From Stramonita haemastoma (taxonomy: Eukaryota; Mollusca; Gastropoda; Neogastropoda; Muricidae): DNA of 37,500 nucleotides. The notes below the pieces were generated by a model. It had not been told where the DNA came from. It did not search any database and saw only the letters and a program-made list of their open reading frames with translations. The position numbers were made by a program, and so were the translations under genes. Below, one piece after another: positions 1-11,439 of the stretch. The stretch lies in contig CM060323.1 in NCBI GenBank assembly GCA_030674155.1, forward strand, positions 42,431,455 to 42,468,954, read 5' to 3'. Each line of letters begins with the position of its first letter. The first letter of the stretch is position 1.

Positions 1-736
1 ACTGAAAATTTCTGATTTTGCAAGGGACGTTTCTATAGAAAGGTGTGTTAGGATTGAACTGAACTGAAGTCTTAATCACCTAAAGGGAACACAGTTTGAG
101 TGAAACGCTGCCAGTAACAACAGTTCTGCACAATATGTGCAGCTTACTTTTCCCATTCCAGCCATGAACTTCGGATATAGAAGATAAGACTTTTGTTTTC
201 CTGTAATGATATTGGCGGTTTTCCAGTAATTACTTTCGGGGTGAGTGTTGGGTAATGTTGAAGCTAAAGCATTTATCTGCCTTGTAATGATGCTATATTC
301 TATTTCATTTTTTTTCACTGCATTCTGGTTTTGTGCATCTTTACTTTTTCTGTCTGTGTAATGAACTAGGGAGAAACAAGATGTAGTATTTTCCATTGTA
401 AATTGATTTTATTTTCCCTGTGACTATTTTAGGTGTAAGTGCTAGTTATGTTTAACTGAAACAGTTATACCTATTGCAGTTTTTTTTCTCAATCACCACT
501 GCAGCTGTGCTTTTGTGCATCTTGCAATGGGCTATGGAAATCAGAGCTGTCATTTTCTTTTCCTCTTGCAAATATTACATGTCTAATATCTCACTTTTGC
601 TTTTCCTTTGCCCTTGCGTAAATCTGCACTTTTTAACATTGTAAACAAATGTGCACACATACTCCTCCCCCCACCCCCTCCCTCCCCTTTTCCCTCCCTT
701 ACCTGCCATGCTGATTTGTCCCCCCCCCCTCTGCAG
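1..736 (+). other. Intron (3' part) upstream of the first visible + strand exon
   Basis: No coding signal is seen on either strand; short open frames here lack splice context. The segment is T-rich and ends in a long pyrimidine tract (about 660-734, with a C-run at 720-729) that leads into the acceptor CTCTGCAG at 736. It is most simply the 3' part of an intron of the + strand gene. Confidence 0.6.
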
Positions 737-970
737 CTCAGAAGATGTGAAAGCTCACAAGCGCTCGACCACACAGCCGCTGCGCTCTATGGGGGCCAAG
801 AGTGCAGGTCAGAGCGCGGCCTCTCCCCTCAAGTCCTGCAAGATTTCCTCCTCCACCCCCGCCACCACCACCACCTCCTCCTACCTGTCCAACCAGCACG
901 CCAATGGCTCCACTAAACGCTTCCCCCGCCACTCCCTCTCCACCTCCACCACCTCCCTCGGGGCCAAGAG
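737..970 (+). CDS. Internal exon of an unidentified Ser/Thr/Lys-rich protein (+ gene, exon A)
   Basis: This is an internal coding exon of 234 nt. The acceptor is CTCTGCAG after a strong pyrimidine tract and the donor is AAGAG|GTGGGT. The frame is open throughout: 1 nt completing a split codon, 77 codons, then 2 nt (phase 2 in, phase 2 out). The peptide starts SSEDVKAHKRSTTQPLRS, continues with basic and Ser/Thr-rich sequence including a TPATTTTSS tract, and ends near STSTTSLGAK. It has no membrane segment, cysteine pattern or catalytic motif, so it is probably a disordered linker, as in cytoskeletal or scaffold proteins. GC content is much higher than in the flanking introns. The outgoing phase matches the exon starting at 6570. 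The family is not recognised, and upstream exons lie outside the window. Confidence 0.75.
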
Positions 971-2216
971 GTGGGTACTGCCTGACTGTGTGGGTCAGCC
1001 GCCGCTGGTGGATTGGTTGATTGGTTGGTTGGTTGGTGTGCGAGAGTGAAGCCATGATGTGATGTGGTGTGTCTGATTGGTTGAGCTAGGAATCACTTGG
1101 TTCCTGTTGGGGTTGATGTGTGTAAAAACAAAAAGGTGGTCAGAGTTCTTAGGCTGGTGTGAGTATTTTTTTTCTTTCTAGTTTTGAACCAGAAAAGGAG
1201 AAAAAAAAAGTTTTAAAATGAGTGACAAAACAAAACCAGACCTTCCCAGACAACAAGACCCTTCCTCCCATCCTCTGTGCTCCAAACAAGATAAAAGAAG
1301 TTAAATCTGCTATATGAAAGTGACCTCTACCATTTTATGAGCATTTTTAGTTTGTTACTTCCATTACGTTCAGTTGAAATGCAGATATTTGTACTCTTTT
1401 GATAGGAGTGTTGTAAACTCAAATAAAACAGTTGATGATTTTGTTACTGAAGGTACTGAAAAGAAAGAAAATGTCATTGTGGTGGACACCAATCCAATAG
1501 AGTGCACATTGTAAATAATCGCCAACCTTAAAGAAGAATCCCAGTAACAAAAGTCTTTAAAATTCAGAATAGATCAGACAGTTGTCTGTTTATGGAAATG
1601 TGTAATACAATTCTCGCTTTCATGGAATATGGAGCTGTATATTTGGAAGTAGCATTAGACCATGGTTACAGCCAGTGTTTAAAGCCAACAGTATGGTTGC
1701 TTAGCTATTTTTGAAATCCAGCCTGAATTCTGACCATGAAATGCTGTATTCATTAACTCCATTTTTGTTCTGTTTGATGCACTTTGAAATGTATCTGCAG
1801 CGTTCTCTCAGCAGATCTGGATTATGGCTAATGAAGGCTTGGAACATGTTCAAATGTTGAAGCTTTTAAGAGTTTCTAATGTTTGTGGGAGTTCATGATA
1901 TTAAGGGATCTGTAGGATTAATCTAGGTATGAAAAAATGTCATTATCTAAGTAGGAAAAAAAAAAGGTACATTCTTGAATATGTCAGTATTTGTATGTTT
2001 GTATCGGCTGTGTGTTCTTACAGAAGTATGTTTTACTCTAAAAAAAATAATCACATGTTGCAGTCTGAAAAAAACTGAGCTGTAGATGATTACAGTGTAG
2101 ATCTCTTTGACTGTGTGCTTAAATATCAGTTCAGTGAGGGCTTGTTTGATAATTGTCCTGATCAGTTAATCCTATCATTTTACTAAATGGTGTACATACG
2201 TTTGTGCCATTTCTAG
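971..2216 (+). other. Intron sequence, + gene
   Basis: AT-rich sequence with short A and T runs and GGTT-type short repeats at about 1013-1038. No supported gene or repeat family is seen. Acceptor-like sites at about 1181 and 2022 were checked and lead quickly to stops or have no donor. Confidence 0.55.
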
Positions 2217-2258
2217 AAGAAACCAGCTGCATAGCTTGCGGAAGACTGTAAACACTAG
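2217..2258 (+). CDS. Candidate 42-nt cassette exon of the + gene
   Basis: A 42-nt segment is bounded by the acceptor CCATTTCTAG and the donor CACTAG|GTATGG. Read in the phase required by exon A (phase 2 in) it is open, 1 nt + 13 codons + 2 nt, giving RNQLHSLRKTVNT after the split Arg codon. It exits in phase 2, the phase exon 6570-6732 needs. It can therefore be included or skipped without a frame change, as in alternatively spliced microexons. The basic, Ser/Thr-containing peptide resembles its neighbours. The length is short, so chance is possible, but splice sites, symmetry and open frame all agree. Confidence 0.45.
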
Positions 2259-4139
2259 GTATGGTTGGTGTCTTGGTTTTTTTCTCTTCTTTATTTGTAG
2301 TGCACCTTTGTCATCTTACGATATATATGCATTTCACTAAGCCTGACTGTTTAGCTGGTTATTGTTCCTATTTTGGTTTGGAGCTGTTGTATTGACCTGA
2401 ATATGGTTTGTTGTTTGTTTGTTTTGCTTCAACGTTTGGGTTTTATTCTGCTCGTTGATAGTATTAGAGTGACACGAATATGTGCGGCTGTGTCATATTT
2501 GGGAAGACGAAAGGTTGTGCATTTTGCTTGGGTTCATTTCCTTATGGTGTGAAGTGGTTTTGTCAGTGGTGTAGTTTGAGATTAACGTGTTGGTACCCCC
2601 CTCCCTTCCTTCCCTTATGTTTTGTGTGTACATTCTACATTATTTTATCTGAAGGAGTCATCAGTGGTAGTTGTTTGCTAACAGGCAATAATAAGTTACC
2701 GGCTTTGTCAGAAAATTTTTTTTGGAAAAATCATTTCTGTTGTTGAGGTTTAGGGTTTTTTTGTTTGTTTGTTTGGGTTTTTTTTTTTTGCTTTTTATTA
2801 TCTCCACGTTCCTTTTATAAGTACTTGTCACTGGACAAACTGGTAACTTATCATTGTTTTAATAGTTTATATGCAAGTTTTTTTTGTCATTTTGTTGACA
2901 GTTGATATTGCTCTGTTTATAAAGGTTGCACTGTTTTCATGATTATCGTTCAGAGTTTGTGTTAAACTGAAAAGAAAACGGGAGTTCATTTAGAGTAAAA
3001 ACACTTTATGTGCTGAGTTATGCAAGTATTTAGACTGTGTAGTTAAATGGACTTTTCTCTAAGTGTCATTTTTTTGTTAAATACATAGGTGATTGAGTCT
3101 AGATTGATTCAAATTGTTTTTTTTTTTAAATTTTTATTTTTATCTCCCAACCCTTTCAAGTGAATTCTGGGGTACAAAGGTGTTTTTGTTGTTGTTTCTT
3201 TCTATTGAAAAGAGATAGTATTTCTGAATGTACATGTGATGTGTGTTCTCCAAGTTTGGGTTATTGGTATTATTTGTTGTGGAAATCTGTCCTGGTTGTG
3301 TGTTGTTTTCCCACACCCCTGATGTTTGTCGTTGCACTGGTACAGACTGACTTTGTGTTCATTGTCTCCTATGGGATAGGAATTGTTTGATTAGAATGGT
3401 TTGAACTGTTCATATCTTGCGCTGTGTGTTGTGTCCCGGTTTATCTTGCAAACAGTATCAACACATGATATCTATAGGCTTAAATTTGCATAAACACTAT
3501 GCACTTTTGCAAGTGTACTCAAGGCGAGTTGTAGTTTGTTTTGCTTTTAAAATTGAAATATTTTAGCCGCAAATTCTGGGGATAAACAGTATTCTTAAAA
3601 TAAGGAGTTGAAGGTGTGTAAGGTTTAAAATGTTTCTTCAGTTGTGATTTTTAATATTTTCTTTATTTTCAACTGGTTTTCCAAAATAGCATTTGTTTAA
3701 AAAATGTTAAACAGCTGAAACTGACAATGTGGAAGGAAACGTCAAACTATATAAAACATCCATTCCTGCTTGCTCGAATGCTTGCATGATGGGCTTTGAA
3801 TGAGCTGCAGCTTTTGTGTGTGTGTGTCTGCAAAAGATAACTTCTGATAAAAAGGTCTTTGTAAAGAAGTTCAAGAGAAAAGAGGGCAGACTTCATAGGG
3901 CTGTTCATGAAATACACACACTGCATTCCATTTCTGCTTCCTTAGGGCTGTAAGTGGCTGTGTGCACGCATGTGTTTTCATAGACAGTGGGGGATGTGGC
4001 TTTCATGAAATTCCTTCTGTAGTTGTTATTTGTTTGTCACACACATGAATGTAGTGAGTTGCGCTGGAGTGAATACCATTAGCGAATGATGTGGGCATGG
4101 TACTGCTTTTGATTATCAGGATAGAAAAATCTTTGGCCA

Positions 4140-4670
4140 GCTCTTACCTGTGGTGGGGTAATCTAGTCCCCAGAGCACCTGTAGGCTAGGGTTTCCTTCT
4201 TCACTTTCACCTGTCCTGTAGTCTTACAGACCATTCAGGCACCACTGAAGACTTTGCAACCAGATTCCTCCACTCCTTGTGGTCCCTAGCTTTCAGTAGC
4301 AAGTTGTTCCACCCAAGGCCTCTCTACTCTCTGATGTTGTCTTCTTGGTGTTTTCTCTGTCTGCCTCTTTATCTCCCTCCTTGTACTGTTTCCTGTAGGG
4401 CAGTCTTGGCCAGTCCAGATGTTCTTGTGACTTGCTTGTACCACTTCAGTTTGCGTTTTTTCTCTGAGTGAAGTAAGGAGTGCCTCATATGGCCTTGATG
4501 GCATTTTGGATTCTGGTTTTCACTTCCTGATTAGTAGTGTGATTGTGTACGAAATGCCAAGAAGTTTGTGGAAGCATCTTATCTCCATCCCTGTAGTCTT
4601 CTTTCAGGTTTGCTGTTATGGTTCACTTTACATGCTACAAAAATGTGAACATGATCAGACTGTGGTTACA
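4140..4670 (-). mobile_element. Decayed 3' end of a non-LTR retrotransposon (LINE), antisense to the + gene
   Basis: Read on the - strand, three frames together give the C-terminal end of a LINE ORF2. In order, right to left: a block like MEIRCFHKLLGISY (about 4560-4610), then NQEVKTRIQNAIK, then a KRKLKWY-Q-VTRTSGLAKT block (about 4390-4470), a Lys/Arg-rich GGR-RGRQRK stretch, and EWRNLVAKSSVVPE (about 4230-4270). This order of motifs is typical of the post-reverse-transcriptase tail of LINEs abundant in molluscs and cnidarians. Frameshifts and stops show it is dead. The reverse-transcriptase catalytic core is absent, so this is a 5'-truncated copy. The exact clade was not determined. Confidence 0.75.
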
Positions 4671-4672
4671 AC

Positions 4673-4768
4673 CACACCACACACACCACTAACAACACAC
4701 ACACACACACACACCCCACACAACACACATCACACACACACATCACACACACACACACACACACACAT
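4673..4768. repeat. Interrupted (CA)n microsatellite
   Basis: CA-rich tract with CACC, CAT and AACA interruptions, lying at the 5' side of the antisense LINE remnant. Confidence 0.9.
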
Positions 4769-5636
4769 ATGCATTCAGTCTATGGTCATTAAAATTGAGA
4801 AGGAAGCATGAAGGGATCAGAAGGAAGCAATAAATTGAGAAAGCAAATATATCAAGAAAAGCTCTGTCAACATTGAGCTTGTTATGTAGTCTCCTAGCAG
4901 ACTTGGAAACAGTTTTGTGTGGAACAGTAGCTAGTGTCCCAGCATATCTGCAGTATGATGGCTCTTATTCAGTCGTCTGTAAGGGGTTTCCTTCTCTTTT
5001 CTTAAGATTGAATGTTGATATCCTTATCAACTGTGCTTTCTGCAGTACTGAATGTCAATTTCATTTATTGTTGTTGTTGGCCTATGTGGTTTATGGTCTG
5101 GTCAATTCTGTTTCACTGTTACATAGTACCAACAAGCACCCATTCAGTGACTGTGTTTGTAATGTCAGGTTATGCTCTGCAGCAGTTTATTTCTAGTCTG
5201 TGGGAGGGGAGTAGCCTGGGGTTAAGAGCTTTGAGCTTGTAATTTGATGGTGTCTCACCACTTTGAGAGCTGTTCAAGGGGGGTTTTCCCTGGGAGTGAA
5301 CATCAGCACCAACTTCGCTCCCCCAAAAGTCCCATGCACAGAAACTTTCAGGCAGTGAGTCTGGGGTAAAGTTGAGCCAGGTGGAGCCCATACCTTTCTT
5401 TGCTGCTGATTGCATGCTGAGTATGTTCATGTCATCTGTGCTCTTTGCCATCACAGGCCTGCTCTTCTGTGAAAGGGGGATGGGTTTGTAAAGTGTGCAG
5501 GATGTCATGCTCGTGGGACCTCAGTTTTGGTTCTGATCTGAAGGACTTTAATACTTAATACACTAGCTCCAAATTGCATTTTTTTGTTTGATCTTTGCAA
5601 ACACATTTTTAGGGTACAGTATGATACCAGATGTAG

Positions 5637-5926
5637 ACAGGATAGTTCAGTGGTCAGAGCACTCGCTTTCCCCCAGCCAATGTTATACAGCATTGAGTGT
5701 TGTTACCAAGTGGATGTGTGCCCAATTTGCACGCTTTGATTCAGTACAATCCCCAGTTCACCAGCTGTAAAATGGGTACATGCCTCTTTAGGGTCAGGGA
5801 AGGTAAAGCAGCGAGGGAGAGGAGATGGCGCCTCCCTCAACATGCTGGCCCTAGAGAAGCTGAGGTCTCTGACACCTCGCACCCCTATGACCACATAGGT
5901 TATGGAACACCTTTACCATTTTTCTT
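5637..5926 (+). mobile_element. tRNA-headed SINE, copy 1
   Basis: The 5' end carries an A-box-like TAGTTCAGTGG followed by TCAGAGCAC, as in tRNA-derived SINE heads. The whole body aligns by eye to the reverse complement of 27790-28082. Shared landmarks in the same order are TTACCAAGTGGATG, GTAAAATGGGTAC, CTTTAGGGTCAGGGAAGGTA, GCGAGGGAGAGGAGATGG, TAGAGAAGCTGAGGTCT and GACCACATAGGTTATG. There is no A-tail; the element ends near GGAACACCTTT. A short open frame across it is a shadow of the SINE, since the second copy gives a similar one. B-box match is weak, and the progenitor tRNA was not identified. Confidence 0.85.
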
Positions 5927-6100
5927 TACTTTTTGATACCAAATACTGTGGTGTACAGTTTGTTACACTGCAGTTTGCTATCAAATGTTTGATATTCTGT
6001 TGTTTGATTTTCAGCATTTTGTTATTTGATGGTCTTAGATCTCTTGGTGATTTGATTTATCATTACCTACTGTTTAAAGACATGTTCTCTTTAGCGTGCA

Positions 6101-6101
6101 T

Positions 6102-6191
<90 letters not shown>
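6101..6191. repeat. (TG)n microsatellite, about 90 bp
   Basis: Almost pure TG from about 6109 with one TTTG interruption near the start. It lies about 380 bp upstream of the 6570 exon acceptor in the + gene intron. Confidence 0.97.
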
Positions 6192-6192
<1 letters not shown>

Positions 6193-6569
6193 GTAATGCA
6201 TGAATATACTTATTATCTGTGTTGTGGATTATATGTAGTCTAAACTAAAGCAGTGTGTCTTGAGTATGAAATTGTAAAACGATTTTTTTTGTTGAAAAAA
6301 ATTTTTTTTTACTCACACCAGGCGAGAACTGGTGTGTTGTTATAATCTTTAAATGTTGACTGGATTATTTTTTTAAAATTGCTTCAGTGATATGATACAA
6401 GCATGCTGAAAAAATTATGCTTTGCAATTCTTGTTGGCTATTAATACACAATTGAAAAGAAAACCAACTGCTGCTTACATGTTGTTGACTGTTGGAATCT
6501 ATTACTGTTGGCGTTTGCCTGCTGCTGATGCTGTGATGTTTTGTTTCGGTTTGTTTTTCTCACTGACAG

Positions 6570-6732
6570 CGCAAGCCGCATAGGGTATGGCTTAGAATCT
6601 GACAGCTTGGAGACAAAATCAAGGGACTATAAAGGAAGCATGTTGTCTAGTAGTCGTGATATCTATAAATCGTCGTCTGATTTCACGTCCACCTGGCCCT
6701 ACAAATATCATTTACGCTCGTCCACGTATACA
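6570..6732 (+). CDS. Internal exon of the + gene (exon B)
   Basis: 163-nt coding exon. The acceptor is TTTTTCTCACTGACAG and the donor ACA|GTAAGTGACC, close to consensus. It begins with 1 nt finishing the AG|C serine codon left by exon A (phase 2), has 54 codons and leaves in phase 0. The peptide starts ASRIGYGLESDSLETKSRD, is Ser/Tyr/Asp-rich, and ends YHLRSSTYT. Its repeated serines with Arg/Lys neighbours suggest a phosphorylatable disordered tail. Phase 0 out matches the terminal exon at 11440. The sequence has a vague resemblance to Ser-rich linkers of cytoskeletal adaptors, but no family can be assigned. Confidence 0.85.
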
Positions 6733-9700
6733 GTAAGTGACCTGCTCTGCCTAGTGTATCAGGCTGTTTGTTACTCACCCCCTCCTGATGTGTGCTGGTT
6801 TGTTTTTTGTTTTTTTTTTTCAGGGGGGTGGGTGCACATTTTTTGTAGCCAGTAACTTGCTGTTGTAACACTTTTTCACTTTAAAGTTTTTTTTATATTT
6901 AGGTCGTAACACTTTTTTTTTTTTTAATAAACAGATTTTGTAACTTTCTAAAACGAATTTTTAACATTATTCTTATTAAAGTTTTCACTTTTTTTCCTCT
7001 TTTTCCCACAATTAGCAGTTTGATTCCGTTGACAGTGTGACAATGTTTTAGTTTCCCGTTCATAGGCTAGTTCCCTTCTTTGTGCCCGCCATCTCCTCTT
7101 CTCCCCTTTGAATTATAAAGAAGCAGTTTTGAAGAAAAAGGGGAAATGGGAAAGGTTTGGGTTTTTTTTTTTATAATGTTGTGCTGACTGAAAGGGGTTC
7201 TACTTTTTCTCTCTATCTTTAACGGGGCTCATACTCTGTCAAGTGATCTAACAACTGAACCATTTTCTTAATTCCATTACACAGCCACATCATGGCTGAT
7301 TCTGTCTACGATCTTCTGAGCCATCGGTCCTCAAGATAGCTGCTGTGGTTGGCTGTGGTCAGGTTACCAAACTAAGGAGACCCTGCCCTTCTGCTGGGTA
7401 TTTCTGGTAGTGTCCAGTTCAGTAAAGCCTGATAGGATCCACAGCTGACAAGGCATCGATTGTCTGCTTAGTCTTGTACTGACAACAATGAAAGCTGACT
7501 TTTAGTGCGATGCTCACTGTGAAGTTTTGACCATCGCCTGAACTGTCCAGCATCTTGTTTCTTTCCTTCATCTCACTCACACCAGTCCAATATAATTTTC
7601 AGGTTCTGGGAGTTTTAGGGAATAGACAAAATCTCAGATTTTTAAAATGTTTTTAAAAAAAAAATTTGTGGAAATTTCTTGGGAAGGTCTGATATCAAGG
7701 CTGAATCATTCCTAGGGCCATTTTCAGTCTGGTTATTTCTACGGCCATTATTAATCAAAGCATTACTCATTAATTCTGCACTTAATGTCTAAAGGGGGAG
7801 CACACGGCCAATTCTTCATCCCCTCCCCCCCTTTCTGTCTGTAGGTGTTGTTAAGGATGTGACCCTAAGCTGTGGCATTCATTTTCACATGTTCCTTGCA
7901 TGGTCCTTGACTGACCGTCTTTTCTCCCACTCTCTGGCTTTGTTGTTCTTGGTTTGTGTTCATATTGTTGTTGTGGTGTGCACCAAGGTTAGTGTGGATT
8001 CATTTTCATCGCCTGTCATGTGTGATGCCAGTATTTATGATTGGTCACAGTGCGTCAGATGTGAGGAATGGGCGTGTAGTGAATGTAGGGATGAGATTTA
8101 TTTGTTAAGGTTAGGGAAAAATGGAATTCTCTTTCTCTAGTTTTTGTCCCAAGTGAAAAGAATTTTTTGGGCTTTCTCTCCCTCCCTTTATATCTCTTCC
8201 TTACCCACTTCTTTCTGTTTTATAAAAGTTTGTTATCAGCCAAGTGTATAAGTACACAAAGTTGGTGGTTATATGTTACTTGATAGTATATTGATGGATG
8301 TCTGAGTGTGTACAGCTGTATGTGTGGGCTAGTGCTTTTGCAGTTGTGCATATATGTGAGGATCATCAGGTTTCACAGCAACTAGGCAGTGGAAGCATAT
8401 GCGTGCACGCATAGATACCACACTTAACACACGCACTCACAGAAATCATCGCAGAATTGTTCGAGGGTTTAATTTTGCCATCAGCCTTGGGGCTTTGCTT
8501 CTTCATATTTTTTCACTTGCCAGATATTGTGTTTCATTTTTATGTTCTAAAAAAAAAAAAACCTTGTGATTTTGTAAGTCTTGTAGAATGTACATTGTGT
8601 ACTTTTTTTCATTGTATTCACTCAAAATTTTGTATATATGTAATGCATAAAAAGATACTGTGTGAGTGGTATGAGTATATTGGTGCTAGGACTGTTAAAC
8701 TTTCTAAGTATGAGCATGTGACAGCTTTTCTTTTATATTCCTGTTATAGTTTTAGTTAGGGGTTCTTTGAGGTGCAGATTGGATATTTGTAAAATATGTG
8801 GTCTTTTTTTTTCTCGGAAAGATGGAAATGTGCAGAATGATGTATCCAAATGGGTATACAACGCAGACTACCTTTGTAAAGAATGGTTGCCTACATACTT
8901 CTCCAGTGAAGGCTCAGACTGTAAATATCAGAAAAAGCATTTTCCAGCAGTCTGTCTCCTCCCCCCCCCCCCCCCCCCCCCTTACTTGAATTGGTAGAAT
9001 TGGTAACTGTCCATTCTTTTCCACTTCTAAACTTCAAAATCATAGTTACGAGTTTCTGAGAGTTTTATCTTCTTTTTGTATCATGCTTGTATTCACCAGA
9101 AAAAAAATATCTGTGTATTTCATAAACTTTAATTCTCATATTGGAAATTGTTACATGCCAGCAAGAGGAATGATAATAATAAAAAAAATGTTTTATCTTT
9201 TGTTGTTTATGACTTTTTCATCTGTTCTTTTTTTCTTCTTCTTTTAAAAGAAAAATCATTTTGTTTGTTTATTTGTTTGCTGCTTTTTATGTTTATTTTT
9301 CTTCAAGATTCATTTTATTAATATTCATTGATCTGCATTGAAGTGGAGCGTCTGTTCTTGTTTTTCACTTTGTTATGCTTCCAAATTTGTTGTTTTCTCA
9401 TATGCGTAGAGAAAAAGTATTCATGTATTTAAATATTTTGGTTTTCAATTTGATGCATTTAGGTTTCATATTTATTTAAACCTGGAAAAAAATAAAAAGA
9501 TTTCGAAGACTGTAGAAATTATTATGAACAAAAGTTGATTTGTGGGGAAAAAATGATAGCCTCTGAAGTTCTTTGGAGAAAATGTATCAGGAGATTTTTT
9601 TGTCTATTAAAAAAAAATTGAATGGCTATATCCATAACCATCTTCTTTTTTGTACATATGTGATGTTTTTTGTTTGACCGTTTGTGAGGAAAATATCAAT

Positions 9701-11439
9701 TAAAGAAATGTATGTAAGCTTCTGATTAGACAAAAGCAAAATTTGATTTTGTTTTGCAGTTGTGGGAATGCAGTTTTTGTCTTTATTTATTATTTTTTGT
9801 AAAGAAAATTGACTGCTTTGTTTGATAGATGAAGGCTGTTTTGAAGACGTGTAGAATAATGTGAGGGAACCGGAATGAATATTGAATTTTTGTTCCTGAT
9901 CAATAGTTTCTCCTTCGTGGCATAGCATTAGTTAGATATGTGCATGGTTTGTGAGTTATGTGTGTTATCATCAAGAAACGATTCTGTGTGAAAGTTTTTT
10001 TTGGCTAATTTTGTGCTTTGAGATTTAAAAGTTTTTTTTGGCATGCTTTTTCTTTTCTTGGTGTGTGTGTGTGTGAGTGTGAGTGAGTGAGTTAGTGAGT
10101 AGTGAGTGGGAAGGGGGGGGGGGTGTTTTAATCCTGTATGTACTTCTTGGGTGACAAGAATTTGGCTAAGTAACTCCACATTCGTAAGTAAGAATAGTTG
10201 TCATCATGTGGCAGTTTTTACCCCTGATCATTTTTTTCATTCATTTTCTTTCTTAGTTCACTATTTGAATGACTAAAACATTTTGACTTTGATTGATTGA
10301 AAGAAAATCTTCCTGTTCTCTTTTCCTTCATATGCTAACATAAAGAAATCACACTCGTTCAATGTTTTAAGAATTATGTGTCTGTTCATTGTGGATTTAC
10401 TTATTTGTGTTGCTGTTGTTTCAGCGGGTTGTTGATTATATTATCAAAGAGGCTGTTTCTCCAGTACATATGTGTGTGCGAGCAGTTAGGTGTAGTTACT
10501 TTTGTGTGAAGTCAGAACCTTTGGTGATGTCAGGTGACTGTGTACCTTTGTGAAGTGTTATTACCTCAGTTGATGTACACTTTAGAGAAATAGGTAGATG
10601 AAGAAGAAAATGTTTGTAAAAATGTCAGTGAAAACAACAATCAGACTTTGAATGGCACAGACATAAAAGAGACTTTGGGTTAGGTTTTATTTTTGTTGCT
10701 TGTTCTTGTCTTGCTGCCTATGTTTTTTAGTTTTTTGTTGTTGTTTTTTTTTAATGATATTAACTTTTTTTAAGCCAGTACCTATGACATTCCTTAGGAG
10801 TATGCTCAAACATGGACTCTGACCTAGAAAATTATCTAGAATCAATCAATCACAGATAAATGTTCAAACTGTGTGGCCAAACATTTTTGTTGAGTATGAC
10901 TGTAACTGAATTTGTAATAAATTTCTTTGTTGGTATTAGTGCCTTTTTGGAGAAGAAACTTTTAAAGGAGAAAGAAATGAAAAATACAACCTAAACAAAA
11001 CAAAAAAAAGAATGATTTTATATCTGATTTTTTTTTTAAATGTCGATTTTCATTGAAATGTATGTTATGATTCATTCCTAATTATTATGTAAAGAGATCA
11101 TACCAACCCCCCCCCCCCACCCCGCCCCCAGTCCACCACCATCACCACCCCTTCCAAAATAAACAACCCTGAAATGATACCAGTGAGAGCTTTTTATAGC
11201 AGACAGATCACTGAGATACTTCAAGAATGACGAAACACTGAACAAGAAAAATGGAATCACGGTAAACTGTTTGTCAGTGACTACATCCAGCATTTCAAAA
11301 TTGGCTGTAGATTTCCCCACGTTTTACTCCCACTGGTAGTCAGAGGAATTTATTTTTGTTTCGTTTTTATATGTTGTGGGGGGTAAGCACCACTCATCAC
11401 TACCGACCTGTGTTGACGCTGGAACGCTGTGTGTTGCAG
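6733..11439 (+). other. Intron, + gene
   Basis: About 4.7 kb, strongly T-rich on the + strand, with a C21 run at 8961-8981, a G-run at 10112-10121 and a C12 run at 11107-11118. One alternative-exon candidate at 10425 is listed separately. An unusual segment at 7270-7620 and a Cys-rich short frame at 8039-8098 are unexplained. Nothing else is supported. Confidence 0.6.
10425..10553 (+). CDS. Weak candidate alternative exon of the + gene
   Basis: A good acceptor (TTGCTGTTGTTTCAG at 10410-10424) is followed in phase 0, the phase exon B hands over, by 42 open codons and TGA at 10551-10553. The first part reads RVVDYIIKEAVSP and looks protein-like; the rest looks like translated intron. The segment could be an alternative last exon, or a 39-nt cassette with donor CCA|GTACAT (weak). 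It has no recognised homology, so chance is a real alternative. Confidence 0.25.
   Translation, partial: RVVDYIIKEAVSPVHMCVRAVRCSYFCVKSEPLVMSGDCVPL

Larger units (their letters stand above)
2259..6569 (+). other. Intron, + gene, with LINE and SINE insertions
   Basis: T-rich intron of about 4.3 kb. It holds the antisense LINE remnant, a sense SINE copy and a TG microsatellite, annotated separately. The rest (2259-4100 and 4770-5630) shows no supported exon; open frames at 2480-2746 and 3160-3390 are T-rich and have no splice framing or recognisable protein features. Confidence 0.6.

Noticed and set aside
583..774. Open frame on - overlapping exon A region
   Set aside because: It is the antisense of the polypyrimidine tract and exon A; poly-Gly/Lys composition comes from that tract and there is no splice support.
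1166..1240. Exon candidate after TTTCTTTCTAG
   Set aside because: In the required phase it reaches TGA quickly and no donor is seen.
5170..5508. 112-residue frame on -, considered as the 5' part of the LINE ORF
   Set aside because: No reverse-transcriptase or endonuclease motif could be read in it, so it cannot be joined to the LINE remnant at 4140-4670.
5588..5936. Short protein similar to one at 27724-28002 (shared FRVREGK, PREAEV, YDHIGY)
   Set aside because: The similarity is explained by the two SINE copies and not by a gene.
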